From Schistocephalus solidus (taxonomy: Eukaryota > Platyhelminthes > Cestoda > Diphyllobothriidea > Diphyllobothriidae), in the NCBI GenBank assembly GCA_017591395.1, contig WEDG01002096.1:1-64000 (forward strand): a stretch of 64,000 bases of DNA, read 5' to 3'. This document shows, one piece after another, positions 47,728 to 64,000 of this stretch. Below the pieces are notes generated by a model. The model ran no database searches, was not told where the DNA came from, and saw nothing but the letters and a program-made list of their open reading frames with translations. The position numbers were made by a program, and so were the translations under genes. Numbering within the stretch: position 1 is the stretch's first letter; each line of letters opens with the position of its first letter.

Positions 47728-50700
47728 GTGAAGCAGCAAAAAATCTGCGATATGCATGCTTATAAAATCCGCGACCGACTAAAACCGCGAAAGTCGAAGC
47801 ACGATATTGCGGGAGATTACTCTTGGGAATAATCGGTAAAACAACTGTGAGGTCGTGGAAAGCCGCAATGCTTTTGCTGTCATGTCAGAGAGCAAACGAC
47901 GGTCTTCATGCGGCACGAAATAGCCTAGCGTCTAGGAGTGTGGAGGCGTTACGTTCGGCTTTCTCCACTAACGGCAGGTTTCCAAGTTGAGCGTAAAGAA
48001 ACCTGTACTTGACTTAAACCTCAGGAAGAGGGGGTATTAAAGTGATCTATGAGGCAGTGAAGAGGAGGGTATTCAAGGTTCCTGATCTTGGAATCCAACT
48101 TCCAACCACCCATGCAAGCCAGATGAAGAAGAATGCATATTTAAAGTACTGTAAAGCGAAGTTGACACATACTGATCGGATATCCTGCTGAAAAAGCATG
48201 AAGAAGGCTTATTAGCATAACTGCAGTTCATGTACTCTGAGGGTTACTTTGGACATCTTCTGAGGAATACTAAAGTAGAGTTGGAACTAATGGTAGGGTC
48301 CATGGACGAGATCAGTGAACTTACGATTAACGAAAATGCATGTGTTCGTGTAAACTTCCCACACTATCGGGCCCCTACCGCGATAGCGAAGTGCGTAGAA
48401 TATCGATCAGTTGTCTTAGTCTTAGTTTAGCTAGAGTAGAAGGGTTATTGTTAATGAAAAGTGAAAGTTTTTGACGTGTGGAACCGACTCCCTACCCATA
48501 TGGTGGTGGTTTCAGACGATGTTTAGACGGTTACTTACTTACTATGTACCCAGTCATTTAGAAACAGTTGTTACCTTCCCTGGAACACGTAAACTTACAA
48601 AACATCAATCAGCCCAATTTTATAAAAAAACACTCTCATGAAATGCATGATGTGGAATGAACAACGGCTGATTTGGAGTACTGCCTCCACAGAGCCATAA
48701 CTAATTGCCCGTTTGTTTACTTGCAATAGCAAACCTCCGCGTTAAGCTTTCAATCAGCCTGTCAATTCTGTCAGTCTCAAGAAACCACAAAAGTTTAATA
48801 AATACTCACAGGTTTTCTGGTATCTCAGTCGATAACCTGAAAAGATGATTGCCGCAATTTATGATTGCAACAATTTCCCATAAAATACAGATATCTAGAG
48901 TTTTTGCTTAGGCAATAGGTTTTCGAGCCTAATTCCTCCTGAAAATGATGGTTTGAATCATAGCTGTATGCTCACCTGAACGAACAACAGAGTCGTCAAA
49001 GAAAATGAACATGCCTGCTGGAAGCTGCGATAAATATGCTCTTGAGAAATGACCAAAAAATTCTTATAAATTATCCAATGTATCCACAACGGCCATTGCA
49101 GCACCCATTCCTTTCTTATTTACGTCTTACCTGAAAATAAGGCGCCGCAGGTCTTTGCAAAAAGGACCCAGAATTACGTTCTGTGTGAGGAGAAGACTAT
49201 TTGCATAGCGTTCTGGGCTAATGGGCCCAAGGTCCGGAGCGAACGGACCAATCAACTGCATTCAGGCATTGTCATTCCCCTATTCCTTCAACCACTGTTC
49301 GAATAAACAGCTGATGCGCCAAAATACCGTGCCAAAAGTTACTTTTTTTAAAAAATTATTACTGCACCGAATGCCATGCATCCTACGGTGGGCGGGAAAA
49401 AGATGGTCACGCTTTAGAGTGCCATTCATGTTGCTTAGTAAAGACGAGGCAGAGCTGCTCTGCATGTTTGGAGGAAATGTACCTGTCAGAGGGAGTCTAG
49501 AACTCAGGTCAGAAGGAACGCAGTGCGGATGTCTCTCCCAAACTTACCTGGCTATTCAGCTAACCCACCCCCTACGGTCCAGAGCACTTGTGCTTGAAAA
49601 TGCGCCTGAACACCTGTGACAAGAGAAGACTAGGCTTCGCATCGGGATAAACATCGAAAAACTCGGGGAAGGGGGGGAGAGGTGGGGAAAAATAGGTTCA
49701 ACTTCGATGGGTTTAGGAAAGGCTGTGCTGGTCATTAATGGAGTATTTGTCATGGCCGGTAATCCACTGGACCCCATAATGAGTATACTTGAGATTTGAG
49801 TGCCGAGACAGATGGTTTAGATTCATCCTTGCACATTCTATAATCCGGGTAGATGGAAGAAGATTACAGTTGACCAAAATTGTTCATGATTAAGTAGTCC
49901 CGCTTTTTTTCGTAGAGCATATCTAAAATATAGGTTAATTGTTTGTCGTTTATTTCTGTGATTAAGTATACTTTTATGGTAAAAAATGGTTTACTAATTT
50001 TCAAATATTACTACTAACAGCAAAATACTAGTGAATTGTTATTTAATTAAAAAAGACGTTCGCCAAAACGTTATGCAAATCCCAAATACGAAGCTCCCCG
50101 GAAAGAAAATACAGTTTGTGAAGCTGAATTACCTAGACGCAATGCTACTTGAAACAATGTTAACTGGCGCTTGAAAAGTAGCCAATCCAGAAGTTGAATT
50201 CATGGTTCTTGATGCTGGTCGGCTAGCTCCCTGTACTTGTTAATGTGCCAGTTGTACTCCTATCTACTCTATGCGTTGTAAGAAAACGTTAAAACTTGAA
50301 TGCTGTATGAAGGAGCTTGTGTTTGTTATAAGCTTTTGTGAGGGGGCCACATTTTCGCGGATTTAAACTCTTCGCAGGTAGCTGTGGTCTCTAACCCCTC
50401 CCCCCCCGAATACCAGTGTTAGACTGCGCATGTTGAAGCGACCGCTTTTGCGTCATAATGTCCATGGGTCCATACGAGCGTTTGAAAATGCGGAGAAATG
50501 AGCTAGAAACTATGGCATCGTATTTGTTATAGATGGGCATTTAAATAGTTTATATGTCGGAAGTACGGTATAAAGTCCTTGCCATATAAGATTCATACTG
50601 CTTGTAGTAGTACTTGTTTGTAGAATGGGCATTACGTGGTTATTTCACAATGGTTGATTGTCTTCGACCCAAATGTTCATTGAAATTTCGAGTCTGACCT

Positions 50701-50764
50701 TACAAGGTCATGTTCCGGTCACTTAACTCCATATGCTGCACTTAATAATTTAAGAAATTATTTC
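47728..50764. other. No gene recognised over 3 kb
   Basis: AT-rich in the right half. Frames at 48230-48430 and 49221-49619 have no recognisable domain. The right end may hold decayed pieces of the 51-53 kb repeat family. Confidence 0.4.
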
Positions 50765-51100
50765 CGTGATTATTATCTGCAGTTCATATACCAGAAACCG
50801 CATAGAGAACGCTGGGGGACCCAGTGATGAGCCGAAACCCTCGTTGCTGCGTCGTGCAGCAACAGAAACATCGGCGAAAAAAGTACCTGCCAAATTGCAT
50901 AGTTGTATACTACTAATTGCCTGTTGGCAGTTTGTGAATATTACGCGGTTGCTCCGCAGTAGCTGATGAATTTTAGCTCAAATATTCAAATCAAGTTTCG
51001 GACCGAGCTTGAAAAGCTCTTTTCCAAAGGATTAACTTGAAGTTCACGCATTAATTTCCTCGAAAATTAAAACAGACAAGATATTAATTAGTTTTTCTCA
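50765..51100 (+). repeat. Repeat D, copy 1
   Basis: TATACTACTAATTGCCTGTT, then GTGAATATTACGCGGTTGCT, GCTCAAATATTCAAATCAAG and GCATTAATTTCCTCGAAAAT are shared in order with copies further right. A perfect-arm hairpin GTTGCTGC/GCAGCAAC lies near 50851-50871. Confidence 0.65.
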
Positions 51101-51517
51101 AGACATCCCCGGGTTGTCCACATCTGCGTAATTTAGGACCGACTTCTCGTTGTAACATAGCACATTTAAAAAGTTTTTTTACGCAACGAGGCCAACGTTG
51201 AATCGGCTTTATTAGAGTAAACAGTAGGACCACCTGCCTTTTAACTCTGCCGGCATATTCCTGTTTTGCTATTGAGATGGAAACCAATGCCTCGAGTACA
51301 GGATGTAAAAGGTAGGAAAAAAGAACCGCCTTATCTGGGCCATAAATATCGAGTCTAGCACACTAAAAAGTTCGGTTTATTATCACCGGCCAAAGCCTGC
51401 AATGCAGGAATAATTCAAACAGACCATCGACGAGGTCAACCCTAGACAACCTGACAAACATCTCATCCAACAGGAAGCTGATACCGCATCGGGTTGAACA
51501 ACCACCCCTCGAATACC

Positions 51518-51518
<1 letters not shown>

Positions 51519-51552
<34 letters not shown>
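51519..51552 (+). repeat. (GA)n microsatellite, short
   Basis: About 16 GA units. Confidence 0.95.
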
Positions 51553-51553
<1 letters not shown>

Positions 51554-51844
51554 CCGACACGTTGACTACTGCATGAAACCAGACCACCAGACACGCTAGC
51601 ACACCAGTTAAGCGGACCGTGAAATTTACGGTGGACCGGAGCAGTGGTGACACACTTTAATATTAATCCCGCCGTAGGCATCAAATACTGGATACAAATT
51701 GCCGTTTTTAAAGTTTCCTCAGGAATTAATCGCTAAATTGGAGTAAATAATTCTATTCGAAGGCGTAGACTGCAAGTTGAAATGCATATTTGAGCCACCT
51801 TCTCTCAGCCACAGCTAGATAACCGTGTAATATTAAACTACCAG

Positions 51845-52180
51845 CAGACATCCTGTAGGGGTTACAGGTGGAAACATACTGAAAACACAGAACTAACAAA
51901 AAGCGGCAGAATACCAGTGAAACAAGTGTCCGGGATTTTAGCTAGTACCGCCTGCAACCCCTAAATATACTACTGGTTGCCTACTGACTTTTTACTAAAT
52001 ATTATGCGGTTATGTCGCTGTGGCTGAGAGAAGTCGGCTCAAATATTCATATCAACTTTCAGTCTACGCCTATAAGTCTTCAAACAAACTGATTTACGCC
52101 AAGTTAGCAATTAATTTATGAGGAAATTAAAAAACAGTAATTTTTAACTGATTATCTACCAGAATGCTCGCAGGGAATGT
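51845..52180 (+). repeat. Repeat D, copy 2, with paired ends
   Basis: TAGGGGTTACAGGTGG (51856-51871) can pair with CCGCCTGCAACCCCTA (51948-51963), both flanked by TA. The common body follows: AAATATACTACTGGTTGCCT, ATTATGCGGTTATGTCGCTG, CTCAAATATTCATATCAACT and CGCCAAGTTAGCAATTAATT. Confidence 0.7.
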
Positions 52181-52189
52181 TGCCTTTTA

Positions 52190-52530
52190 CAGTTTAATAA
52201 AGATTATGTGGATATCTCGCTGTGTCTGATAGCAGTCATTCGAGGTATTCATATCAACTTTCCTTTCAGAATATAAAACTTCAAATAGACTGATTAACTC
52301 AACATTAGAGGTTAATTTCTGAGCATTTTAAAATGCAGAAATTTATAAACTGAATTTCTACCAATATTCCCGCAGAAACTTCTGCTGGACCCACTGCTAT
52401 GGGGTACCCCTCGGCACGGTTTTAAACACCAGAAGAATATCGCCGAAGCACTTGTCTGTACTTTTACCTAGGAGCTGTCCTCTGTGTATGGTTCCACCAG
52501 TAACCTCCAAATATATTACTGGCTGGCTTT
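52190..52530 (+). repeat. Repeat D, copy 3
   Basis: GATTATGTGGATATCTCGCT, ATTCATATCAACTTTCC and CAGAAATTTATAAACTGAA match the body. The end has GTATGGTTCCACCAGTAACC, the inverse of the left end of copy 2. Confidence 0.65.
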
Positions 52531-52765
52531 TGGTAGTTTAATGAATATTACGCTGGTATCTTGCTGTGGCTGAGAGGAAGCAGCCCAAATATAATATCAA
52601 CTTTCGGTTTACACCTATAAGTCTTGAAACACGTTGCCTTACTCCAGATTCGTGATTAATTTCAAAGGAAATAATAAAGCAGCAATTTGTAAACTGGAAT
52701 ATCCCCATAAACCACGCAACGAATGTTGGTTGACACACTAGTGTGTGACCACGTAATATTCCTGA
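52531..52765 (+). repeat. Repeat D, copy 4
   Basis: GTTTAATGAATATTACGCTG, GCTGTGGCTGAGAGGAAGC, ATATCAACTTTCGGTTTACA and CAGCAATTTGTAAACTGGA. A 14-bp palindrome ACACACTAGTGTGT lies near 52733-52746. Confidence 0.65.
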
Positions 52766-52784
52766 AGCTGGCAAAAGGCAACGA

Positions 52785-52965
52785 GTAGTATATTTAGGAG
52801 TTACATATGTAAACAATACTCGCAGCACAGGTATTAGCTGATGAACCAGACGCCATCGCATCTGTGTTAAACAGCGGCAGAGTACTGGCGAAACACGTGT
52901 CTGGACTTTTAGCTAGTACCTGTGCTGTGAGTAGGTTCATCTGTAACCACTGAATATACAGATAA
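52785..52965 (+). repeat. Palindromic end module of repeat D
   Basis: Outer arms TATATTTAGGAGTTACA and TGTAACCACTGAATATA pair, and inner arms at 52822-52837 and 52913-52928 pair over 16 positions. It could be a fold-back/TIR transposable element or a structured RNA module. Confidence 0.6.
52822..52928 (+). ncRNA. Hammerhead-like core inside the repeat D end module
   Basis: CTGATGA at 52838-52844 and GAAA at 52890-52893, followed by palindromic CACGTGT and C at 52901. Between the boxes CCAG/CTGG, GCC/GGC and CTGT/ACAG can nest as a stem II. The long stem GCAGCACAGGTATTAG / CTAGTACCTGTGCTGT (14 Watson-Crick pairs and 2 G-U) encloses everything. Against it, the pair closing stem II next to the core is A/C, and 11 nt separate the cleavage residue from the long stem on one side. 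Confidence 0.35.
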
Positions 52966-54349
52966 CCGAGATTGTAAGCATCTCAAGGGAGTGTTGTGCT
53001 GTAGCAGAGGAAGAGGACTCTGATCTTTTGAACTGATTTCCGGGCCTCTCCTCAGAGATATGCATTAAGTTGCAATTTAAAAATTGATTAGGATAATCTA
53101 GCCAAGCATGTCTTCTTTGTGTCTCGGTGACTGGCTGAGTCGGCCTTCGTAGCACTGACCAATCAAAGGGCTTGGGTTACGACCTTCTGCCTGGTCACGT
53201 AGAGCTTGGCAGGAAGAACGCAATTATATTCACCTGCTTATCGATTTCCGGCTTGATTCCCTTCTTTCGACCACTCCGCTTGACCACTCTGAGGGTAATT
53301 ATTCTTCCGTAGCATCAGCTGTCACGAAAATTGAAGAGTCGCCTAATCGAACGATCATCTGGCAAGAGCCGTCAGGCCGAACAGCACTGACAGAAACTCA
53401 ACCGCCCCCCTCCCCTCCCATTCCCATCGAGGTGATGACTCATAATGTACGCAGCTAAGCGGCCCACCAAACATCGTCGAAGGGGCAGCGAACAAAAAAT
53501 ATCGATCAGCCCGAGGCTGACAAGCAGGTCACGGCACGCAACTCCCATTTTTCGTCGACTGAGTGCATTTATCACTTTAACAATGGTGAACCGACTCAAA
53601 CTCGTCCTGACACCAGCATTTTATTAAACCTGTTCCGGTAAGTTCATCTTATTTGTCAAATCATCAACCCGAATCTTTCAACTTCCGCCGAGCTGATAAG
53701 AAATGACTGCCCATAATGCTTCCTGTGGCTTCGGAGACACTTTACTAGCAAGAAAATGCACTCCCTATCTGGAATTCTGCACTGTCATCACAGGCATTTG
53801 CTGCAGCAGTGTAAGGTTCTGGTAAGCAAGTTTGCACCCTTAGGAAATGTGGATGCTCTGCTGAGTCGCATTTTCGTCAGCGGTTAGAAATGTGTTAGTC
53901 TTTAGGAGCCTTTTAACTACATAGAATATAATTTTTACCGCCTCAGTGACATTGCAAGATGTGAGAAGTAGCAGTCCCAGAATAACCTTGGATTGCAGGC
54001 ACGGGATACTGGCAGGGATTTGCTTTCACGCATTGTTGTTTCATCGAGCGCCAGTGAATCCTGAACTGTTTTACGTCGATCAATCGCTTGCTTCTCGGAA
54101 CCCGAAGCCTAGTGGCAGTACCAGGCAGTTGTGTCTTCTAATAAAGAAGAGAAGTGCATCAATAAATAACGTTCACAATAGAGGAGAACATGCTTTTTGC
54201 CAGAGTATGAAGATCATTTAGACGTTTGGCGTTTCAAGGAACAGTTTCGATTCTCCCTTGACAGATGCTATCAGATCAAGTCTGACGCGGGCATTATTTG
54301 GTTTTTTAGGTGAGATGGGGGAGGTGAGGTGGGGGAGGAGAAAAGTGTG
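52966..54349. other. No gene recognised
   Basis: Frames at 53372-53627 and 53946-54221 have no recognisable motif. Confidence 0.4.
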
Positions 54350-54515
54350 CGGTAACGTTAAGCGCCGCGGTTGGAAGGTTGCCAACTGACAATTACACTC
54401 AGACCTCGCAGTTAGTCCAATGTGTGTTGTGTGGAGTGGCTGACTGGTGGTCTGAGAGTCAGGCTGCGATGGCTCCTTCTTAACGTGACCTCTGGCTATC
54501 TCACATATGTGAGAT
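54350..54515 (+). repeat. Family B repeat, 3' module
   Basis: GCGGTTGGAAGGTTGCCAAC, CAATGTGTGTTGTGTGGAGT, GAGAGTCAGGCTGCGATGGC and TCCTTCTTAACGTGACCTC, recurring at 54755-54912. Confidence 0.75.
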
Positions 54516-54589
54516 CTAAGTCGTTCAACCCCCTGTTGTGTGAAATCCTGCTGCTTGTGTTTGGGGGGCGAGGTCGTATACGTAGTACA

Positions 54590-54914
54590 CGTAGACGAGG
54601 TCATCAGCAGCTGCGCCCACTTCCGCATCAGACAACTGACCGGCTCGGACAGCGGTTTGACTGTGGGGGTGGGAGAGAGTGAGGTCGACAGCTCAGCGCA
54701 TGTTCCTCACTATAAACAATCTGACGCGCTTGAAACTATCACGGTGCGCTAAAAGCCGTGGCTTGGAAGGTTGCCGACTGACGGGATAACTCCGACCGCG
54801 TGGTCAGTCCAATGTGTGTTTTGTGTGGAGTGGCTGACAGGCGGACTGAGAGTCAGGCTGCAATGGCTCCTTCTTAATTTGGCCTTTATGGCACTCCCAC
54901 TCTGTGGGATCCGA
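54590..54914 (+). repeat. Family B composite repeat
   Basis: GAGGTCATCAGCAGCTGCGC, GGTGGGAGAGAGTGAGGTCG, ACGCGCTTGAAACTATCACG, then the 3' module (GGCTTGGAAGGTTGCCGACT, GGCTCCTTCTTAATTTGGCC, TGGGATCCGAGCC). The reverse-oriented relative is at 40110-40400. Confidence 0.75.
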
Positions 54915-55115
54915 GCCAGGTGTGGTGGCACGCCCACGGGCGGCTCCGGCCGCGCCAGCCACCTGCGTCCTCTCCCGCCTCCGGTCTTCATGACTTTGTC
55001 TTGACACCGGGCTCAGGTGGTGGAGGAGGAGAGAGTGCGGTAGCTGCAGCGCAAGGCTACTATCACTTAAAACTAATTCACACGCAATTCATCGTCCCTG
55101 CACCACCTGGCGTGC
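54915..55115 (+). repeat. Family A SINE, 5'-truncated, fused to family B
   Basis: GTGTGGTGGCACGCCCACGG, CCGCGCCAGCCACCTGCGTC, CTTGACACCGGGCTCAGGTG, GTGCGGTAGCTGCAGCGCAA and ACTATCACTTAAAACTAATT in family order. Confidence 0.85.
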
Positions 55116-55227
55116 ACAGGGAAACTGGTGGTCTTCTTTTGTGGCTTAATGGCCCAAAATGGACAAGTTGAGAGCAGAAGTGCCTATACTTCGCAACTGC
55201 ATCCTATGCATCCTCTACTGTTTACCC

Positions 55228-56276
55228 AAATACTACTACTACTACTACTAATACTCACTACTACTACTACTCACTACTCACTACTCACTACTCACTACTC
55301 ACTCACTCACCACTACTCACTCACTCACCACTCACTACTCACTACTCACTACTCACCACTACTTACTCACTAATCACTACTACCACTCACTAATACTCAC
55401 TACTACTACCACTACTACCACTAATTACCACTACTACTACTACTCACTACTACTACTACTACCACTTCACTACCACTACTACTCACTAACTACCACTACT
55501 ACTCACTACGATCACTACTACTCACTACTACTAATATAATACTCACTACTACTCACCACTCACTACTACTCACTACCACTACTCACCACTACTCACTACC
55601 ACTACTCACTACTAAATACTACTCACTCACTCACCACCACTCCCACCACCACCAATGACCACTTCACCACCACCACCACCACCACCACCACATCCACCAC
55701 CACCACATCCACCACCACCACGCTTCACCACTCTACTCATCACCACCACCACCACCATCACCACCACCACTCACCACCACCACCACTCACCACCACCACC
55801 ACCACCACCACCACTTCATCACGACCAGCTTCACCACCACCACCACTCACCACGATCCACCACCACTCACTTCACCAGCCTCACCACCACCACCACCACC
55901 ACATCCACCACTCACCACTCCTTTCACAGCACCACTTCCACCACCACCACTCACCACTCTTATACCACCACCGATGACCACTCACCACTACCATCAATCC
56001 CACCACCACCACATCCCACCACCACTTCACTACCACCACTACCACTATCCCACTCACCACTCATACTCACATCCACAACCACAACCACATACCACTACCA
56101 CTACTACTCACTACCACCTACTACCACTACTCACCACTACTACTCTACTACCACTACCACTACCACTTCACTACTACTCTTCACTACTCACTACCACTAC
56201 CACTACTCACTACTACTCACTACTACTCACTACCACTACTACTCAATACTACTCACTACTCACTACTACTCACTCA

Positions 56277-56318
<42 letters not shown>

Positions 56319-56319
56319 T

Positions 56320-56356
<37 letters not shown>

Positions 56357-56371
56357 TACTACTACTACTAC

Positions 56372-56403
<32 letters not shown>

Positions 56404-56430
56404 ATACTACAACTACTACTACCACTACTG
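55228..56430 (+). repeat. Compound ACT/CACT/CCA microsatellite, 1.2 kb
   Basis: Zones of (CTA)n, CACT-rich repeats, (CCA)n-rich repeats and a purer (CTA)n at the right end. No interrupting gene. The 241-aa Thr/Tyr/His frame is an artefact. Confidence 0.97.
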
Positions 56431-57240
56431 TTTTTCTCGTGATTGTTTGCTGAAGTGGCATGACGTGCTGGACCAAGGCCGTGGGTGTCGCTGGGCTTGC
56501 GTGTTTGAGGAGGTCGTGAGCGAAATTTGAGTGCGAACTTGAGGAATGAAGTCAGATATGATGCGAATTAGAAAGTAATAGGTTATGAAGCGCCACGGAC
56601 TCGAAAGTGAGTTCACGTCATGAAAGGTTTTCCGATTTACCGGAATAAAAAGGATTTTTGACGCGGAATGGTCAGAACTGTTATTACTGTGGTGGCTGCT
56701 CTCATTTGATCTGTGAAGTACTCATCGATTGCCATATGTCTCAACCTATCACCTCAGGATCTTACCCCTTTTTAACGTGTTTTATTTCCAAAACCCGCCT
56801 GAGTTTGATGTTCACCAACCCCAATTGTCAGGACATTAACTGGACTAGCAGAAGGTACAGAGGAAATTATACGAGAAACGCCGAGCTTGAGGCAGAAATG
56901 CTACATAATTCCATAGCTTTCCTAAGTTACATGGCCAGCCCATGGTACGTTAGCCGCTGATCTAAAAATGCCACTTTATCCCAAAGACAAACGCAAGGCC
57001 GCTCCCCCCGCATATTGAGCAGTTGGTCATATGTGCAGAACTGTTGCTGAAGGCGCCCGCCCTGAAAGCTGGTGTAGAGCAGTTTTCGAACACTTTCCCG
57101 TATAATATGTGTTATATCCCGACGGGTGTGATAGAGGAGAAGGCAAAGCCGGTTTCTGGGAAAAAAACACTTTATTCTGGGCCGACAGAAAACAGCAGAT
57201 CTCAAGCTCATCAACTCTCGTCTATTTATTGAGTTCTCGG
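56431..57240. other. No gene recognised
   Basis: Chance frames only (56658-56960, 57214-56927). Confidence 0.4.
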
Positions 57241-57299
57241 GGTTCTCTTTAACATTCCGACCACTCGTGACGGAGAGCGTTCTGGAACTTTCTGGCCTG

Positions 57300-57510
57300 C
57301 AACGTGGCTCGCATTGATTGGTCGTATCTCACGCTGGAAAACCCCTCGCGGAAACTTCTCAAATTTGGGCCGCATGCGTGCGTGGGGGCTTGACGCGTGC
57401 TCGGTGCACCGGCGCAGACTGATTGGTTGCCTGGTTGCCTGCGCGTTTTTCTCAGCCGGCGGGGCCTATTTCGGCGTGCCATTTCCGCCGGATCCCGTCT
57501 CCGTAAGAAT
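57300..57510 (+). promoter_or_regulatory. Possible promoter region of the gene at 57.8 kb
   Basis: A locally GC- and CpG-rich stretch in AT-rich surroundings with two inverted CCAAT words (TGATTGGTC near 57315 and TGATTGGTTG near 57419). A donor-like CC|GTAAGA lies near 57502. It stands 300-500 bp upstream of the first good coding exon. Inference from composition and position only. Confidence 0.3.
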
Positions 57511-57809
57511 ATGATGGCGTCAATTTCTGCTATCGAGGTGGGATTTCGCGAAATTCTGCTTGGTCGATACATTCCAGTCACTAAGGTGCCTGGAGGAAGC
57601 AATCAAGAAGTTTAATCAATTAATTGATATCAATATAAGTCTATATTTAGACAACCGGCTATAACTTCAAGGCAAGGAGCTCCCATAAATACCGTTGGTA
57701 TCTCCTTACACCGAAAATTTTGTTTACGTCAGCCGGAAATACGGTTGTGTAATGGCTCCTACGAAGAGGTATGATAATTTAGAGGTGCATTTAAAGTATA
57801 TTGTTAGCC

Positions 57810-63303
<5,494 letters not shown>

Positions 63304-63351
63304 TTTAAGCTCCTACAGGTTAGGAGAAAACGAGGAATACGAAAATGCTTC

Positions 63352-63357
63352 AATAAA
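63352..63357 (+). terminator. AATAAA polyadenylation signal
   Basis: Canonical hexamer 49 bp after the exon D stop codon. Confidence 0.5.
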
Positions 63358-64000
63358 CAATATGCATGGGAAACAGTCGAAAAAAACACAAGCAAGTGAA
63401 CGCAAAAAGAAAAGTGGCATATTTTTATGCATGTTTATAAGCCGCCATTTCACCAAGAAAAAAAAACGAAGCAATGCGGAAAACGGAAATGGATGCTAGC
63501 AGAAAGCACTGTTAAAACACGTTTTATTTTGCAAGCAAAGAAAACACAAAGTACATGAAAATTCCATGTAATAAATTTCAACTAATATAAATGCAACTTT
63601 AGAGCCACAGTAATGACATGTGTCGCTGAGTAGACATAGTGAACTGAGGAAGAGACTGCTAACGGTAGGTATTGACGGTGGTAAATTGGGGTATGACAGT
63701 AATGCCATATTTTTTCAAACTACTTTTCTTTTTTGTCCTTTTGTGGCTTTCTTTTAAATTCCATTTCATTTGTTTTAGCGGACTACTGACTTGTATTGGT
63801 TCCTAGGTGGTTTTTTTGTTTCTGTGGTTGTGCGGAGTTTGCGCTCCGATGCATACGTTCCGCAAATTTTGCAATTAGTCAATTGCCAAGTAGACGCCAT
63901 CGAAGGGAAGATAAGTTTGAAGTTGGTTGGAGCAGTGGGTACAAGTTTCAGATGTCTACGATTATGCTTTATACGTGTAACAACCGAGCGAACGTTAAAC
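63358..64000. other. No gene recognised
   Basis: AT-rich sequence after the proposed poly(A) site. A T-rich stretch on the plus strand and short chance frames only. Confidence 0.4.

Noticed and set aside
50826..50860. Hammerhead-like GTGATGAGCCGAAAC
   Set aside because: C3 is replaced by G and only two bases lie between the core boxes, so no stem II can form.
55655..56453. 241-aa Thr/Tyr/His-rich frame
   Set aside because: Translation of the ACT/CACT/CCA array.

Overview
This is a eukaryotic genomic window, most likely from a flatworm and probably a large, repeat-rich cestode (diphyllobothriid-like). The evidence is small spliced exons with GT-AG introns, a 37-bp micro-intron, Penelope-like and CR1-like retroelement remains, tRNA-Arg-derived SINEs and very long microsatellites. 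The lineage is inference; no sequence here proves the species. Most long open frames in the window are translated microsatellites or chance frames in repeats.

Layout. 1-2.3 kb: three minus-strand pieces of CR1-like LINEs (endonuclease, then two reverse-transcriptase tails). 2.98-10.08 kb: a complete glycogenin gene on the plus strand, five visible coding exons encoding about 322 aa, the start codon apparently split by the first intron. Its introns hold a SINE with an inverted 5' part. 10.7-16.3 kb: GC-rich SINE copies ('family A') and a tRNA-like SINE ('family T') in otherwise anonymous DNA. 16.6-29.4 kb: a head-to-tail tandem duplication of a unit of about 6.4 kb. The copies differ by many small indels, one 218-bp block and a (CTA)n tract that is 52 repeats longer in copy 1. 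29.4-42.8 kb: more SINEs, a broken LINE endonuclease, a duplicated 0.6-kb repeat with telomere-like CCCTAA words, and (CT)n/(GA)n tracts. 42.8-47.4 kb: Penelope-like element (PLE) remains on both strands and a 0.7-kb AGC/AGT microsatellite between two SINEs. 50.8-53 kb: a family of AT-rich repeats with palindromic ends, one holding a hammerhead-like core. 54.3-56.4 kb: composite SINEs, then a 1.2-kb ACT/CACT/CCA array. 57.8-63.3 kb: exons of an unrecognised plus-strand gene, with an inverted pair of PLEs and a 0.9-kb TCA/CA array inside a long intron.

The only gene of known function is glycogenin, the self-glucosylating primer of glycogen synthesis. Its catalytic DxD, the acceptor tyrosine and the C-terminal glycogen-synthase docking motif are all present, so it is probably active. 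The most interesting non-coding signals are hammerhead-ribozyme-like cores at the 3' ends of all three PLE copies that retain that end, and a second hammerhead-like core in an unrelated palindromic repeat near 52.8 kb.
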